Source: Rhodoluna lacicola (GTDB lineage: Bacteria > Actinomycetota > Actinomycetes > Actinomycetales > Microbacteriaceae). Taken from it: a stretch of DNA of 64,000 nucleotides. The stretch is taken from assembly GCF_000699505.1 (NCBI RefSeq), contig NZ_CP007490.1:1302001-1366000 (forward strand), in the 5' to 3' direction. A program made the translations under genes and the position numbers. This document shows positions 25,536-35,300 of this stretch, one piece after another. The first letter of the stretch is position 1. The number at the start of each line of letters is the position of its first letter. The notes beneath the pieces were generated by a model. That model did not search any database and was not told the DNA's origin. It was given only the letters and a program-made list of their open reading frames with translations.

Positions 25536-27002
25536 ATGTCAGGTACCAGCATCCTGGTCTACGCCGAGCGCGTGGGCGGCAACCTGGGGGAAATAGAAAA
25601 GCTGCTGGCTGGTCCCCTGGCCGATTTTGATGGCATTCACGTGCTGCCGTTCTTTCACCCATATGACGGTGACGACGCCGGCTTTGACCCGATAGACCAC
25701 ACCATCGTCGACCCGCGCCTTGGCGACTGGTCAGACTTCAAGCGCATCTCGCAGACCCACGAGCTAACCGCTGATCTAATCGTGAACCACGCCTCTTATC
25801 TGTCACCTGAATTCAAAGACTGGCAAGAAAAGGGTGAGCAGTCAGAGTACGACGGCATGTTCCTAACCTTTGACGTGGTGTTCCCTAATGGTGGCACAGA
25901 GGAGGGCATCACTTCTTTCTATCGTCCGCGTCCGGGCATGCCATTTACCGCTTACGAGGTTGGCGGCAAGCGCCGTTTGGTTTGGACCACCTTCATGCCA
26001 TCGCAGGTTGACATCGATATCAAGCACGATGCCGGCAAGGCCTACCTGGTTCGCATTCTTGAAGCGCTGAAGTCTGGTGGCGTAAAGGTTGTTCGTCTTG
26101 ATGCAGTTGGTTATGCGGTTAAAACTCCGGGCACTGACTCATTCATGACCAAAGAGACTTTGGATTTCGTAAAAGAAATCTCAGAGTTGATTCACTCTTA
26201 CGATATGCGAGTTTTGGTTGAGGTTCACGCGCACTACACCCAGCAGCTAGAGATCGCTCCGTTGGTTGATCTAATTTACGACTTCCAAACCGCGCCACTA
26301 CTTTTGCACTCGCTATTTACCGGAACTGTTGATCGCCTTGGTGACTGGTTCAAGATTCGCCCAAACAACTGCTTGAACGTGCTTGACACTCACGACGGTT
26401 ACGGCGTCATTGATGGCGGTCCAATTGGTGAGCGCCCAGGTTTGATTACCCAAGATGAAATGGCAAACATTTTCAAGGTGGCCGAAAAAAACACCGATGG
26501 TCACTCAGCAATAGCATCGGTGATCCCACAGTGGTTCACACTGCCACACCAGATCAATGCCACTCTGCCAAACATTGTTAAGAACGACACCGGCTATGTA
26601 ATTATGCGTGCTGTGCAATTCTTCTTGCCGGGTGAGCCACAGGTTTACTACGTTGGTTTGTTCAACGGCATGGATGACCGCGATCTATTCGCTCGTTCAG
26701 GCCAGGGTCGCGACACCAACCGTCACAACTACACCCCTGCAGAAATTCAAGAGGCACTTCAGCAGCCGGTCACTCAGGCAATCATTGCGTTGGCACGCGT
26801 GCGCAAGCACGGCGCTTTCAACGGTGAATTCAGCTGGGGCATCATCGATGATCAGACCATGCGTCTTGAGTGGAAGAACGGCAACGATGTGTTGTCACTA
26901 GAGTTCAAGACCACAGTTGATGCACCAAGCTTTGTGATTGAGGCAACCACTGATGGCGGCGTGCGCCGCTTCAGCAGTGTTGAAGAACTAGCTAAGTACT
27001 AG
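25536..27002 (+). CDS. Sucrose phosphorylase (GH13 subfamily 18)
   Basis: 488 residues from the ATG at 25536 (AAAGAGG upstream). The frame extends 11 codons further, but that start lacks a ribosome site. Counting from this start, the catalytic residues fall at Asp189 (VVRLDAVGYAVK), Glu229 (VLVEVHAHY) and Asp287 (LDTHDGYG), each exactly three less than in the Bifidobacterium enzyme (192/232/290). The family landmarks HVLPFFHPYDGDDAGFDPIDH and QVYYVGLFNG are present. It splits sucrose or a related glucoside with phosphate into glucose-1-phosphate and fructose, entering glycolysis without ATP cost. The product supplies GalU directly. A LacI-type operator lies upstream. Confidence 0.93.
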   Translation: MSGTSILVYAERVGGNLGEIEKLLAGPLADFDGIHVLPFFHPYDGDDAGFDPIDHTIVDPRLGDWSDFKRISQTHELTADLIVNHASYLSPEFKDWQEKGEQSEYDGMFLTFDVVFPNGGTEEGITSFYRPRPGMPFTAYEVGGKRRLVWTTFMPSQVDIDIKHDAGKAYLVRILEALKSGGVKVVRLDAVGYAVKTPGTDSFMTKETLDFVKEISELIHSYDMRVLVEVHAHYTQQLEIAPLVDLIYDFQTAPLLLHSLFTGTVDRLGDWFKIRPNNCLNVLDTHDGYGVIDGGPIGERPGLITQDEMANIFKVAEKNTDGHSAIASVIPQWFTLPHQINATLPNIVKNDTGYVIMRAVQFFLPGEPQVYYVGLFNGMDDRDLFARSGQGRDTNRHNYTPAEIQEALQQPVTQAIIALARVRKHGAFNGEFSWGIIDDQTMRLEWKNGNDVLSLEFKTTVDAPSFVIEATTDGGVRRFSSVEELAKY

Positions 27003-27154
27003 GAACTTAGGGAAAAATCCCCGCCCGGCCAGCATCCCAAGGTGGGTAGCGGCAACGAGAGCTGAGCCAAACACAATCACGCTGGTTGGAATTACTGCCA
27101 AAATGCCCCCGATGCCTTTATGGGATTTAGCCTAGGCGATTTACTGGTTTGGAA

Positions 27155-28633
27155 CTAGATTTCACCTTTATCAAGACCGGCCAATACATGCTGGGCACGC
27201 ACCCTGAGCTCTGGCAAATCAGTCAAGCGCTTCAGTCCATTTACCTGCTGGCTCATTCGGTGATTCCTTACGAAGGTCTCTTTATGACGATCAAGAAAAT
27301 CCCAGTACAAAGTGGTGAACGGGCAGGCATCCTCACCAACGCGCTTCTTTGGGTCATACTCGCAACCCTTGCAGTGCTGAGTCATGCGATTCAAATAAGC
27401 ACCACCGGATGCGTAAGGCTTAGTCATCAGCTGGCCACCATCAGCGTGCACAGCCATACCAATAACGTTTGGCACCATTACCCAGTCAGAGGCATCAATA
27501 AATTGCTCGCGCATCCAGTTCAAAAATTCTTGCGGATTGGTTCCGGTGGTCAGCGCCAGGTTACTCAACACCATCAGTCGTGGAATGTGATGCGTCCAAG
27601 ATCTTGCTTCAACATCTTGCACCACAGATTTCACGCAATTCATTTTGGTTTTTGATGAATCGGTAAATAGCGGTAGCAGTTTGCGATTTGCATTCAGTGC
27701 ATTGCGGTTTCGGTAGTCCTCACCCAAGAACCAATACATGCCATTGATGTATTCACGCCAACCAATAATCTGACGCACAAAAGCTTCAACAGATTCAATT
27801 GGCGCTTTCTTCTTTTTATAAGCACCGATAACCGCAGCCACCACCTCATCAGCATGTAGCAAGCCGTTATTTAAATAAGGGCTTAGCAGTGAGTGGTGTA
27901 GCGCCCAGTTGTCAGCAGCAATGGCATCTTCATAAGGGCCAAAAGCGTGCAGGTGATGCTGAATAAAATTTTCAAGCTGCTGCAGAGCACCGGCGCGGGT
28001 TGTAGCCCAGGTGGTAGTTGGAGTGAAATCTAATTCTTTAGAAACTTGCAAATCAATTTCATCGCGAGCGTGCTCTAGATACGGCGGCCAAGAATAATTC
28101 TTTGGTGGCGGCAACCGATTATCGGCGTCGTAATTCCAACGGTCACCTTCAGGTTTTCCATTGGTCACCAAAATATCTAGACGAGTGCGTTGCGCGCGAT
28201 AGAAGTTCTCCATCACAAATGTCTTTTGCTTTTCTGCCCAAAGCTTGAATAGCTCGCGACTGGTTAGGAAAAAATCATTCTCAACAAACTCCACTCCAAA
28301 ATCTTTTAGCTGCGCATACTGCTTGAAAGAAGATGGTTCGGCAGAGCTAATTGGTAACTTGCCAAATTCTTGCTTCGCGGCTTTAAGTCCGTCAACCGTT
28401 GTAGCCGATTTGATGTAGCGCACGGTGAAACCGGCTTCAGTAAGTTGTGTGGCAAAGTGCCTGGCAGAAGAAATCAAAAAGAACAGTCGCTCTTTGTGCC
28501 AAGGTCTACCGGTGGTCATGCGAGCGCTTTCAACCAAAACGATTGCATCGGTGTTGGGGTTGGCGTTTTTTAGCACGCCGCGGGTTTGGTTCAGGTGGTC
28601 ATGGGCCACATAAAGAATTCGCTCAAAAGCCAT
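27155..28633 (-). CDS. Cryptochrome/photolyase-related protein, FeS-BCP (PhrB-type) group
   Basis: 492 residues. The N-terminal half (RILYVAHDHLNQTRGVL, IVLVESARMTTGRPWHKERL) is the deoxyribodipyrimidine photolyase-related domain. The C-terminal half binds FAD (FVRQIIGWREYINGMYW, and the HHIPRLMVLSNLALTTG and WVMVPNVIGMAVHADGG segments). Four Cys that bind a 4Fe-4S cluster are visible: one in MNCVKSVV and three in HCKGCEYDPKKRVGEDACPF. This is the bacterial (6-4) photolyase/cryptochrome group that also binds a lumazine cofactor. It likely repairs UV-induced (6-4) photoproducts. The gene follows the DUF2256 gene by 12 bp in one operon. Confidence 0.92.
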   Translation of the reverse strand: MAFERILYVAHDHLNQTRGVLKNANPNTDAIVLVESARMTTGRPWHKERLFFLISSARHFATQLTEAGFTVRYIKSATTVDGLKAAKQEFGKLPISSAEPSSFKQYAQLKDFGVEFVENDFFLTSRELFKLWAEKQKTFVMENFYRAQRTRLDILVTNGKPEGDRWNYDADNRLPPPKNYSWPPYLEHARDEIDLQVSKELDFTPTTTWATTRAGALQQLENFIQHHLHAFGPYEDAIAADNWALHHSLLSPYLNNGLLHADEVVAAVIGAYKKKKAPIESVEAFVRQIIGWREYINGMYWFLGEDYRNRNALNANRKLLPLFTDSSKTKMNCVKSVVQDVEARSWTHHIPRLMVLSNLALTTGTNPQEFLNWMREQFIDASDWVMVPNVIGMAVHADGGQLMTKPYASGGAYLNRMTQHCKGCEYDPKKRVGEDACPFTTLYWDFLDRHKETFVRNHRMSQQVNGLKRLTDLPELRVRAQHVLAGLDKGEI

Positions 28634-28645
28634 GCGCTAAACCGA

Positions 28646-28783
28646 CTAACCCTTGCACTTCTTGGAACAGTATTTGACGTTGGCCCAATCCTTGGCCCAT
28701 TTTTTGCGCCACTCAAACGGCAGGCCGCAGCGCTCACAGATCTTGGGTTCAAACCCGTTCTTTGTCTTGGCTACCGGTGGCAT
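28646..28783 (-). CDS. DUF2256 zinc-ribbon mini-protein
   Basis: 45 residues. It matches DUF2256: [20 protein letters not shown], then [10 protein letters not shown], with two CxxC/CxxxC pairs (ICERC and YCSKKC) able to bind one zinc. The W-R-K-K-W core is the family signature. Function unknown. It is the first gene of an operon with the FeS photolyase. A leaderless -10 (TAGGGT at 28795-28790) ends 6 nt before the ATG. Confidence 0.88.
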   Translation of the reverse strand: MPPVAKTKNGFEPKICERCGLPFEWRKKWAKDWANVKYCSKKCKG

Positions 28784-28821
28784 GCTTCAACCCTAAGTCA
28801 GTGGCGGGGTAGCCTAAACAG
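28784..28821. promoter_or_regulatory. 38-bp bidirectional leaderless promoter
   Basis: Only 38 bp separate the divergent DUF2256 (minus) and sortase (plus) start codons. TAGGGT (28795-28790, minus) and TAGCCT (28810-28815, plus) each end 6 nt before the respective start. Each -35 region must lie over the opposite promoter, so the two cannot be occupied at once. Confidence 0.6.
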
Positions 28822-29463
28822 GTGAATTTCTTCGAAAAGCGCCCGCCAAGCAGGCTACTGGCCCAAGGTTTGCTGGCCTTGGGGGTCTTGCTAGTGGCGA
28901 CCTCTGCCTACAACCTAACTATTGGGGATCAGGCATCGGAGCAGGCCCAGCAGGCCAGGGCAGAAGCGGTTCCGCTGGAGGTTTCACCCAGTTCCACAGC
29001 CAATTCAAGCCCGCTCAAAGAGGGTGAGGTCTTTGCCAAGCTTTCGGCTCCTCGCCTAGGGCAGGACTACCTGCGCGAGATTGCCGAGGGCACGAGCCTT
29101 GACCGAGTTTTGAACACCGTAGGTCTTGGTCACTACGTGAACACTCAAATGCCCGGCGAGGTTGGTAATTTTGCGATTGCCGGTCACCGCGCTGGCAACG
29201 GTGGGCCAATGCGAAACATAGATAAATTCACCGATGGCGACTTGGTTTATGTGGAAACCGCAGATAAAAAGTTCACCTACAAATACTTGGAAACCAAGAT
29301 TGTTGCGCCAAGTGATATCGGTGTAATCAATCCGGTGCCCAAAGGCTTAACCAAAAAGTCAGAGCCAGGCAAATACCTGACTCTGACTAGTTGCACACCT
29401 ATTTATGTGAATAGCGAACGAATTATCGTTTGGTTCGAGCAAGTCGCAGAGCAACCCCGCTGA
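28822..29463 (+). CDS. Class E sortase
   Basis: 213 residues from a GTG at 28822. An N-terminal membrane anchor (about 12-35) is followed by an Ala/Ser/Glu-rich stalk and the sortase domain. Catalytic residues: His in NFAIAGHRAGNGG (about 113), Cys in YLTLTSCTPIY (about 192) and Arg in NSERIIVW (about 202). The TLTSCTP form and the actinobacterial context indicate class E, which joins LAxTG-type proteins to peptidoglycan. The substrate is encoded next door: the convergent gene at 29423-31834 ends in LAYTG. The two coding regions overlap tail to tail by 41 bp, so their messages can pair. Confidence 0.9.
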   Translation: MNFFEKRPPSRLLAQGLLALGVLLVATSAYNLTIGDQASEQAQQARAEAVPLEVSPSSTANSSPLKEGEVFAKLSAPRLGQDYLREIAEGTSLDRVLNTVGLGHYVNTQMPGEVGNFAIAGHRAGNGGPMRNIDKFTDGDLVYVETADKKFTYKYLETKIVAPSDIGVINPVPKGLTKKSEPGKYLTLTSCTPIYVNSERIIVWFEQVAEQPR

Positions 29464-31834
29464 GCATGAGCAGCACACCAAAGAACAACATCGCTAGGTC
29501 GTTGGTTCCGGTGTAAGCAAGCTCACCTGAAGAAACTACTGCTGGCTTTGTAGAAATCACCGGAGGCTTTTTGCCGGCGGCAACCGCGTTTCTAGCTTGC
29601 AAGACCTGGGCCTTAAGCGATGGTGGAATCTCAGCAAGCGGAAGCGCATTTGGATTCTCACTAAGAATTTCAGCAATCTTTTCTAGGGTTATCTCTTCAT
29701 CATCGCCCACAAGTCCAACCCAGGTAAATGCGTGTGACGCAACTGGCACAGTGGTGGTGATAGAACCATCTGAACTCTCGTGGCTGTCGTAAGTCACGTA
29801 CAGTTCATCTGGAACGGTTGTGGTAACCATCCAGTCACCGGCTCCCAAACTTGGGAACAGGTAGAAACCATTTTCGTCGGTTAGTACTTCGGCAACGGCA
29901 GCGGCCTTCACCGGAAGATTTGCACGACGAACGGTTGCATTAACCAAAATGTTTGCCGGGGTAACCGGTGCTGGAATGCTAGAAACCTGAACCACGTATA
30001 GCTTGATGTTTTTCATGAATGGTTCATTGGTGTCTTTCAAACCATCCTTGTTGATGTCCAACCAAACAATTCCTGAAAGTGACTGGTCTGGAATTTTTAC
30101 AGCTGCAGGTGCCACTGGCTCTTTAGGCTCAGTCTTCTCTGTCTTTGGATCGGTTCCGGTGTAGGTAAGTTCATCGATGTCTTTTGGATCTTCATCGGTG
30201 TTCTTCATCTTCTCTAGTTCGGCAATGATTTCCTTTTTAGGTTTGCCTTCTTCGCGAAGCTCGTTGTATAGAGTCTGCAATGACTTCTCGGCACAGCCCT
30301 CAACGGTTCCGTCGTAAATCTTCTTGCCCAGTGGAGTCATGTTTAGCGCCGCCCAGCGGTTCTTGCCGGTTGGGTCAGCAGGGATGATGTCACCCCAGTC
30401 CTTCTTGTTATTTGGGTAATCCACGGCCGAATTGAAGACGTGGTTTCCGTCGTAGATTTCATCGTGACCGTAGTGACCAGCATTCTTATAGATAGAAGAT
30501 GCTGCCACAGTAATACGAACGTAAGGGTTGGTCACTGAATTGGTGCGGTGACAGATAGTGACTTTATCGTTGTCCGCTTCAGCAACATTTTTATCTGTAC
30601 CGGTGTACTTGATTTCTTTTACATCGGTCTTCTTGACGGTTGGCTCGGCCTCAGCTTGCTCGGCCTCAATCTCACCAATTTCTTGCTTGATCTTCTTTTC
30701 TGGAACTCCTGCTTCACGAAGTGCGTTGTAGTACTTCACCGCATCAAATGCAGGGCAGCCAGCAACTTTGCCGTTGTAGATATCGGCGCCGAGTGCGGTC
30801 CAGTTGAGTGGCTTCCAACGGTTCAACCCCGATGGATCCGCAGGGATGATGTCACCCCAGTCTTTGTCCTTAGCGCGCTTATAAATTCCAGCTTTGAAAA
30901 CGTGCTCGCCGGCAAAAATTTCATCGTGCCCCTGGTGACCACTCTTTTTATTTACTGAGTTGTAGTCAACGGTGATACGCACGTAAGGATTTGTTTCTGA
31001 GTGTGTGCGGTGACAAATAGTTACCTTGCGACTTGGTTCTGGTGCTGCGGCTCCGCCACTGCCGCCGCCTTGCTGCTGTTGCTGAACGGCGGCATCAATT
31101 GTGATTTTGATAGTTGCAGTAGCTGTTTCGGTTGTATATGTGGCGGTGACTGTATATGTGGTTTCCACCATTGTTCCAACATAGGTACCAGAAACCACAC
31201 CAGTTGAAGAGTTAAGGGTCAAACCTGTTGGTAGTGCTGGGCTAACTGTAAAAGTTGGAGCTCCAGTAAATCGAGTCACGGTGTATGAAGCGGTGTCTGT
31301 GATTGCAACATTGTCTGTTCCAGAAACAATTTGCACGTCTGGTGAAAGAACGGGGCCGCTTGAAGATGTGATGGTAATGCTGAATGAAAATGCGTAATCA
31401 GTTGACCCGCATCTCGCCAAAATAATGTAATTAGTTGTTGAAAGTGTGGTTGCGGGTGCTGTTCCACCCAACGTGATAGTTCCAGCATTAATTGCAAAAT
31501 TCAAACCAGCGGCGCCACTGACGGCGTTTGTGGTTGCAGTCGCAAGAGAGAGCAACTCGTAGCCAGAGCTAGATTTTGGTACAACCTTATTAAGAGACAC
31601 GTTTGTTGGAGTCGCACAAGTCGCAGTGGTCAACAAATTCGCCGCGTTAGTTTCGGCGTTGATGTTTGAAATTGGTGTTTTTTCAGTTGTGCAGTTGTTC
31701 GGCTGAAAACCTGACTGGATGCAGCCATTAGTTACCGCCTGCGCTGGGGCCGAGATTCCGACTACCCCACCAAAGATCAGTGAAAATACAGCGGCTACCG
31801 AAATCAGTAGCTTTGATGTTTTGGCCTTGTGCAT
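29423..31834 (-). CDS. Sortase-anchored multidomain surface protein (LAYTG)
   Basis: 803 residues. Order: signal peptide (1-33, ending APAQA); two beta-rich domains, the second a putative-Ig domain with SPALPTGLTLNSSTGVVSGT (about 190-245); a Gln/Gly linker; repeat 1 (about 270-355) beginning KVTICHRTHSETNPYVRITV; KYTGTD (about 407); repeat 2 (about 425-512) beginning KVTICHRTNSVTNPYVRITV; TYTGTD (about 556); an SdrB/Cna-like domain (SGIVWLDINKDGLKDTNEPF); a stalk; and the sorting signal LAYTGTND, hydrophobic helix and RLARTKR tail. The two repeats share ICHRT, GHDEI, HVF, DWGDIIPADP and NRW; His and Cys conservation suggests metal binding. Anchored by the adjacent class E sortase. The internal YTGTD motifs are unusual. 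Confidence 0.9.
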   Translation of the reverse strand: MHKAKTSKLLISVAAVFSLIFGGVVGISAPAQAVTNGCIQSGFQPNNCTTEKTPISNINAETNAANLLTTATCATPTNVSLNKVVPKSSSGYELLSLATATTNAVSGAAGLNFAINAGTITLGGTAPATTLSTTNYIILARCGSTDYAFSFSITITSSSGPVLSPDVQIVSGTDNVAITDTASYTVTRFTGAPTFTVSPALPTGLTLNSSTGVVSGTYVGTMVETTYTVTATYTTETATATIKITIDAAVQQQQQGGGSGGAAAPEPSRKVTICHRTHSETNPYVRITVDYNSVNKKSGHQGHDEIFAGEHVFKAGIYKRAKDKDWGDIIPADPSGLNRWKPLNWTALGADIYNGKVAGCPAFDAVKYYNALREAGVPEKKIKQEIGEIEAEQAEAEPTVKKTDVKEIKYTGTDKNVAEADNDKVTICHRTNSVTNPYVRITVAASSIYKNAGHYGHDEIYDGNHVFNSAVDYPNNKKDWGDIIPADPTGKNRWAALNMTPLGKKIYDGTVEGCAEKSLQTLYNELREEGKPKKEIIAELEKMKNTDEDPKDIDELTYTGTDPKTEKTEPKEPVAPAAVKIPDQSLSGIVWLDINKDGLKDTNEPFMKNIKLYVVQVSSIPAPVTPANILVNATVRRANLPVKAAAVAEVLTDENGFYLFPSLGAGDWMVTTTVPDELYVTYDSHESSDGSITTTVPVASHAFTWVGLVGDDEEITLEKIAEILSENPNALPLAEIPPSLKAQVLQARNAVAAGKKPPVISTKPAVVSSGELAYTGTNDLAMLFFGVLLMLSGVALRLARTKR

Positions 31835-31899
31835 GCGAACTTCTCCCTATAAATGGTTCACCAAATTAAACTACGGTCTAAATTTGCGTAATTCCGAAT

Positions 31900-31922
31900 A
31901 TGGGGTCTACCCGAACATTAAA
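31900..31922 (-). promoter_or_regulatory. Motif shared with the glycine-rich surface protein promoter
   Basis: ATGGGGTCTACCCGAACATT plus AAA differs from the element at 2031-2052 at only a few positions, and both lie 65-112 bp upstream of minus-strand surface-protein starts. A shorter inverted form, TTACCCCATA, occurs at 32001-32010. Role inferred. Confidence 0.5.
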
Positions 31923-32022
31923 AATGTTGGTGTTTGTTAATGTACGGACCTAAATTTGCCCAAATTTGGCCACACCAAGGTTGAATTTGCTTTGTCGGCG
32001 TTACCCCATACACTCTTAACAT

Positions 32023-32038
32023 TCGAACAAGTGTTCGA
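32023..32038. promoter_or_regulatory. LexA operator (SOS box)
   Basis: TCGAACAAGTGTTCGA matches the actinobacterial SOS box TCGAAC-N4-GTTCGA in all fixed positions, extended by one base on each side to an 18-bp inverted repeat. It lies 40 bp before the DUF6504 start. Confidence 0.92.
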
Positions 32039-32077
32039 ACTCAAAATCTGTGTAAAACGTCCAAAACGAGGGTAATC

Positions 32078-32365
32078 ATGGAGAAAACCATTGCCGTATC
32101 GGTGAACCAGGCTGGTGAACCGGTCAAATTCAGCTGGCAGGGCGCTACCTACGCCGTGCTTTCCAAGCCGGTTCGCTGGTTCGCCCGCAAGCAGTGGTGG
32201 TCTGAGGCCAACCACGTACAAAGAGGTATCGGCCCCGGGGTGCTTGAGGTTGAGATGTGGCGGGTCAAAGCCGCCAACGAATCTCAAGAGACCGGCATGT
32301 TCGAGATCATGCACCGCAACGATTCAAAGCACGCCTGGCACCTGGTGCGCATCTACCACTCATGA
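32078..32365 (+). CDS. DUF6504-family protein of the SOS mutagenesis operon
   Basis: 95 residues with a GAGGG ribosome site. It is a small beta-rich protein (VSVNQAGEPVKFSWQGATYA, KPVRWFARKQWW, LEVEMWRVKA, HAWHLVRIYHS) typical of the family placed next to translesion polymerase genes in actinobacteria. Function unknown; a role as an accessory factor for the polymerase is inferred from position only. Its stop overlaps the dnaE2 start (ATGA), and a perfect LexA box precedes it, so both are induced by DNA damage. Confidence 0.75.
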   Translation: MEKTIAVSVNQAGEPVKFSWQGATYAVLSKPVRWFARKQWWSEANHVQRGIGPGVLEVEMWRVKAANESQETGMFEIMHRNDSKHAWHLVRIYHS

Positions 32366-35300
32366 GCTCGTTCACTCACCTGCACGTGGCCTCGGCATTC
32401 AGCGGGCACTACGGCGTGACCCGGCCAGAGGCAATGGTTGAGGCCAGCGTTGCCCAGGGTTTCAGCGCACTGGCCATCACCGATCGCGACGGACTTTATG
32501 GCGCGGTCAAACATATCGGTGCTTGTTTGCAACTTGGCATCACACCGATAGTTGGCGTTGACCTGACCGTATTAGATGATGATGGTTCTAGCTTGGGGCG
32601 CTGCGTAATTTTGGCGCACGGCAACAACAAGGGGGCGGGGTGGTCCACGCTTTGCAAAATTGTTTCTACCGCGCACAACAAACGACTTGCCACTCGCTCT
32701 TCAAAAAAAGAAGTTGGTATTGGTCGTCGCACACTTGCCGAGCTACTTGCCAATGGCAACTGCACGCTGCTGATTGGCCCAGACAGTGACGTTGGTCACG
32801 CGGTGGTTGCCGGTAATCGCGATCGTGCCGAGGCGCTGCTAGAAAATTGGCAGGGCTTGTTTCAATACCCCGGCACCTTTGCAATTGAAATTGTTAGTCA
32901 CCTAACCGAACCGGGCACATCTTTTTCAAGTGTGCAAGCTCGTCGCATGGTTGAGCTGGCCGATGCGCACAAAATTCCAGCGGTGCTGACCAATGCTGTG
33001 CGTTATTTAGAACCCGATGACGCCCTTACCGCCGACGTTCTTGATGCGGCAAGAAATCTTGAAGCACTTGGTCTTTTTGAGTCGCAACCAAATGCGCAAG
33101 CGTGGTTAAAACCGCAAGCAAAGATGCTGGCGCTAGCAATTGAAATCACTGAAGACCGCGCACGTGCGATTGAACTGTTTGATGTCACCGCAAAACTTGC
33201 CGAACGCTGCCGACTTGATCCTGTGAATGATTGCGGTTGGGGTAAACCAAAGACTCCAGAGCAATCTGCTCTTGGGATTGATGGCAATCCATTTGAGGTG
33301 CTCTGGCAAAAAGCACACGCCGGCATTGAGCGCTACTACCCAAATGCAAAAGGTAAATTGCTGCAACAGGTGCAACACCGATTAGGTCAAGAACTAATCA
33401 CCATCAACAAACTTGGTTTTGCAACATATTTTTTAACCGTTGCCGATGTGGCGCAAATGATTCGCGATATGAAGATACGCAGTCAAGCGCGTGGTTCCGG
33501 TGCCGGTTCGCTGGTGAATTATTTGCTTGGCATCAGCGGGGTTGATCCAATTGAGCACGATTTATTGTTCGAGCGCTTTCTAAGCACAGAGCGCTCCAGC
33601 TTGCCCGATATCGACATCGATGTTGAATCAGCCAGACGGCACGATATCTATCGGGCGATTTTCAAACGCTACGGCAGTCAGCGGGTCACCCTGCTTTCGA
33701 TGCAGAGCACCTATCGGGGTCGCGGGGCAATGCGGGATTCAGGCCTGGCGCTTGGGCTAGATGACAACCAGATCGATGACATCGCCAAGAACATGTGGCG
33801 CTTCAGTGCCCGCAGTTTTCGCGGGGCGCTGAGCAGCAAGCCAGAGCTGGCCGAGTTTGCCGCCGCCGTAGAAGAAGATCGGCGCATGAACCTGCTGGTT
33901 GATATCACGGAGCGGCTTGACCGGCTACCCCGATACATCTCGATGCATCCGTGCGGGGTGATTCTTGGTGATTCCAGTTTGTTGAACCTGACTCCGGTGG
34001 AGCCATCGGGGGCTGGTTTGCCAATGAGTCAGTTTGATAAAGATGACATGGACCCAATGGGCTTCTTGAAACTAGATGTGCTTGGCGTGCGCATGCAAAG
34101 CACCATGGCCTATGCCGTTCGCGAGATTGAGCGCGTGCACGGCAAGGCGCTTGATCTTGATGCTGTGCCGCGCGACGATGCCGCAACCTTCAAAGCTATT
34201 CGCACCACAAACACACTTGGTATTTTTCAGATTGAAAGCCCGGGTCAACGCGAACTTACCGGCAAGCACCAACCAACTCAATTCAATGACCTAACCATTC
34301 AGATTTCACTGTTTCGCCCGGGCCCAATGAAGGGAAACATGATTGCTCCATATCTTGATGGTCGTCACGGTTTTGCCAAACCGGATTACATGCACAAAGA
34401 TTTAGAACCAATTCTTCGCGAGACTTTTGGAATCGTAGTTTTTCACGAGCAGGTTCTGCGAATTCTAAACACAATGACCGGTTGCGGTTTAGCCAAGGCC
34501 GATGAAATGCGTCGCTCGCTAGAGAACCCAAGAAAAAATCACCTGGTGCAAAAGTTTTTTCGCAAAGAAGCGGCCGCCAGAAAATATCCGCAAGATGTGA
34601 TTGACCGGGTTTGGTCGATTCTTGAGGGCTTCAGCAGTTTTGGTTTTTGCAAAGCGCACGGTGCCGCTTTTGCGGTGCCAACATATCAAAGTGCGTGGCT
34701 CAAGACCCACTACCCCACCGAATTTATGGCTGGCCTGTTCACCCACGACCCTGGAATGTATCCGCGCCGATTGCTACTTAGTGAAGCTCGCCGGCTTGGC
34801 GTAAAACTTTTACCAATTGATGTAAACAAATCCACCGATGAATACAGAGTTGAAATAAGCCATGTTGAAAGAAACGGTGTAGAAAAATCTGCAGACAGCA
34901 TCGGTGTTCGCATGTCACTCACCGAGGTGCAGGGAATTAGCGAGGCCGAGATCGCGCGCATCATTGAAGAGCAGCCGTTTGTTGATGTTGCCGATTTTTA
35001 TATGCGGGCTAAACCAGCCAGGCGAACCATGGAACGGCTGGCGCTGATTGGTGCGCTAGATGGGGTTGCCGGAATCAGTGCCGGTGAAGTTTTTACCCGC
35101 GGCGATGTGCTGGCCCGAGTTCGACAACTAAACGCGTTGAAGAAGCGGCCAACCCCGCGCGAAGATCAGCCCATGTTGGATTTCGCCTCGCTTGATTACG
35201 CGGGCGTTGAACAACTGCCAACCGGCAATGCCGAAATGAGCGTGACAGAGCAGGTTGCTCACGAGCTTGAGATTTTGCACCTTGATGTCACTCAGCACGT

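Noticed and set aside
26988-27131. Open frame on the minus strand encoding a hydrophobic stretch (VIPTSVIVFGSALVAATHLG)
   Set aside because: It looks like a short membrane protein but has no ATG or GTG near its start, only a TTG without a convincing ribosome site, and its end overlaps the sucrose phosphorylase gene. It could be a decayed gene, but evidence is too weak to annotate.
32363-32365. Frameshift between DUF6504 and dnaE2
   Set aside because: The ATGA overlap is a normal stop-start coupling; both proteins are complete at that junction.
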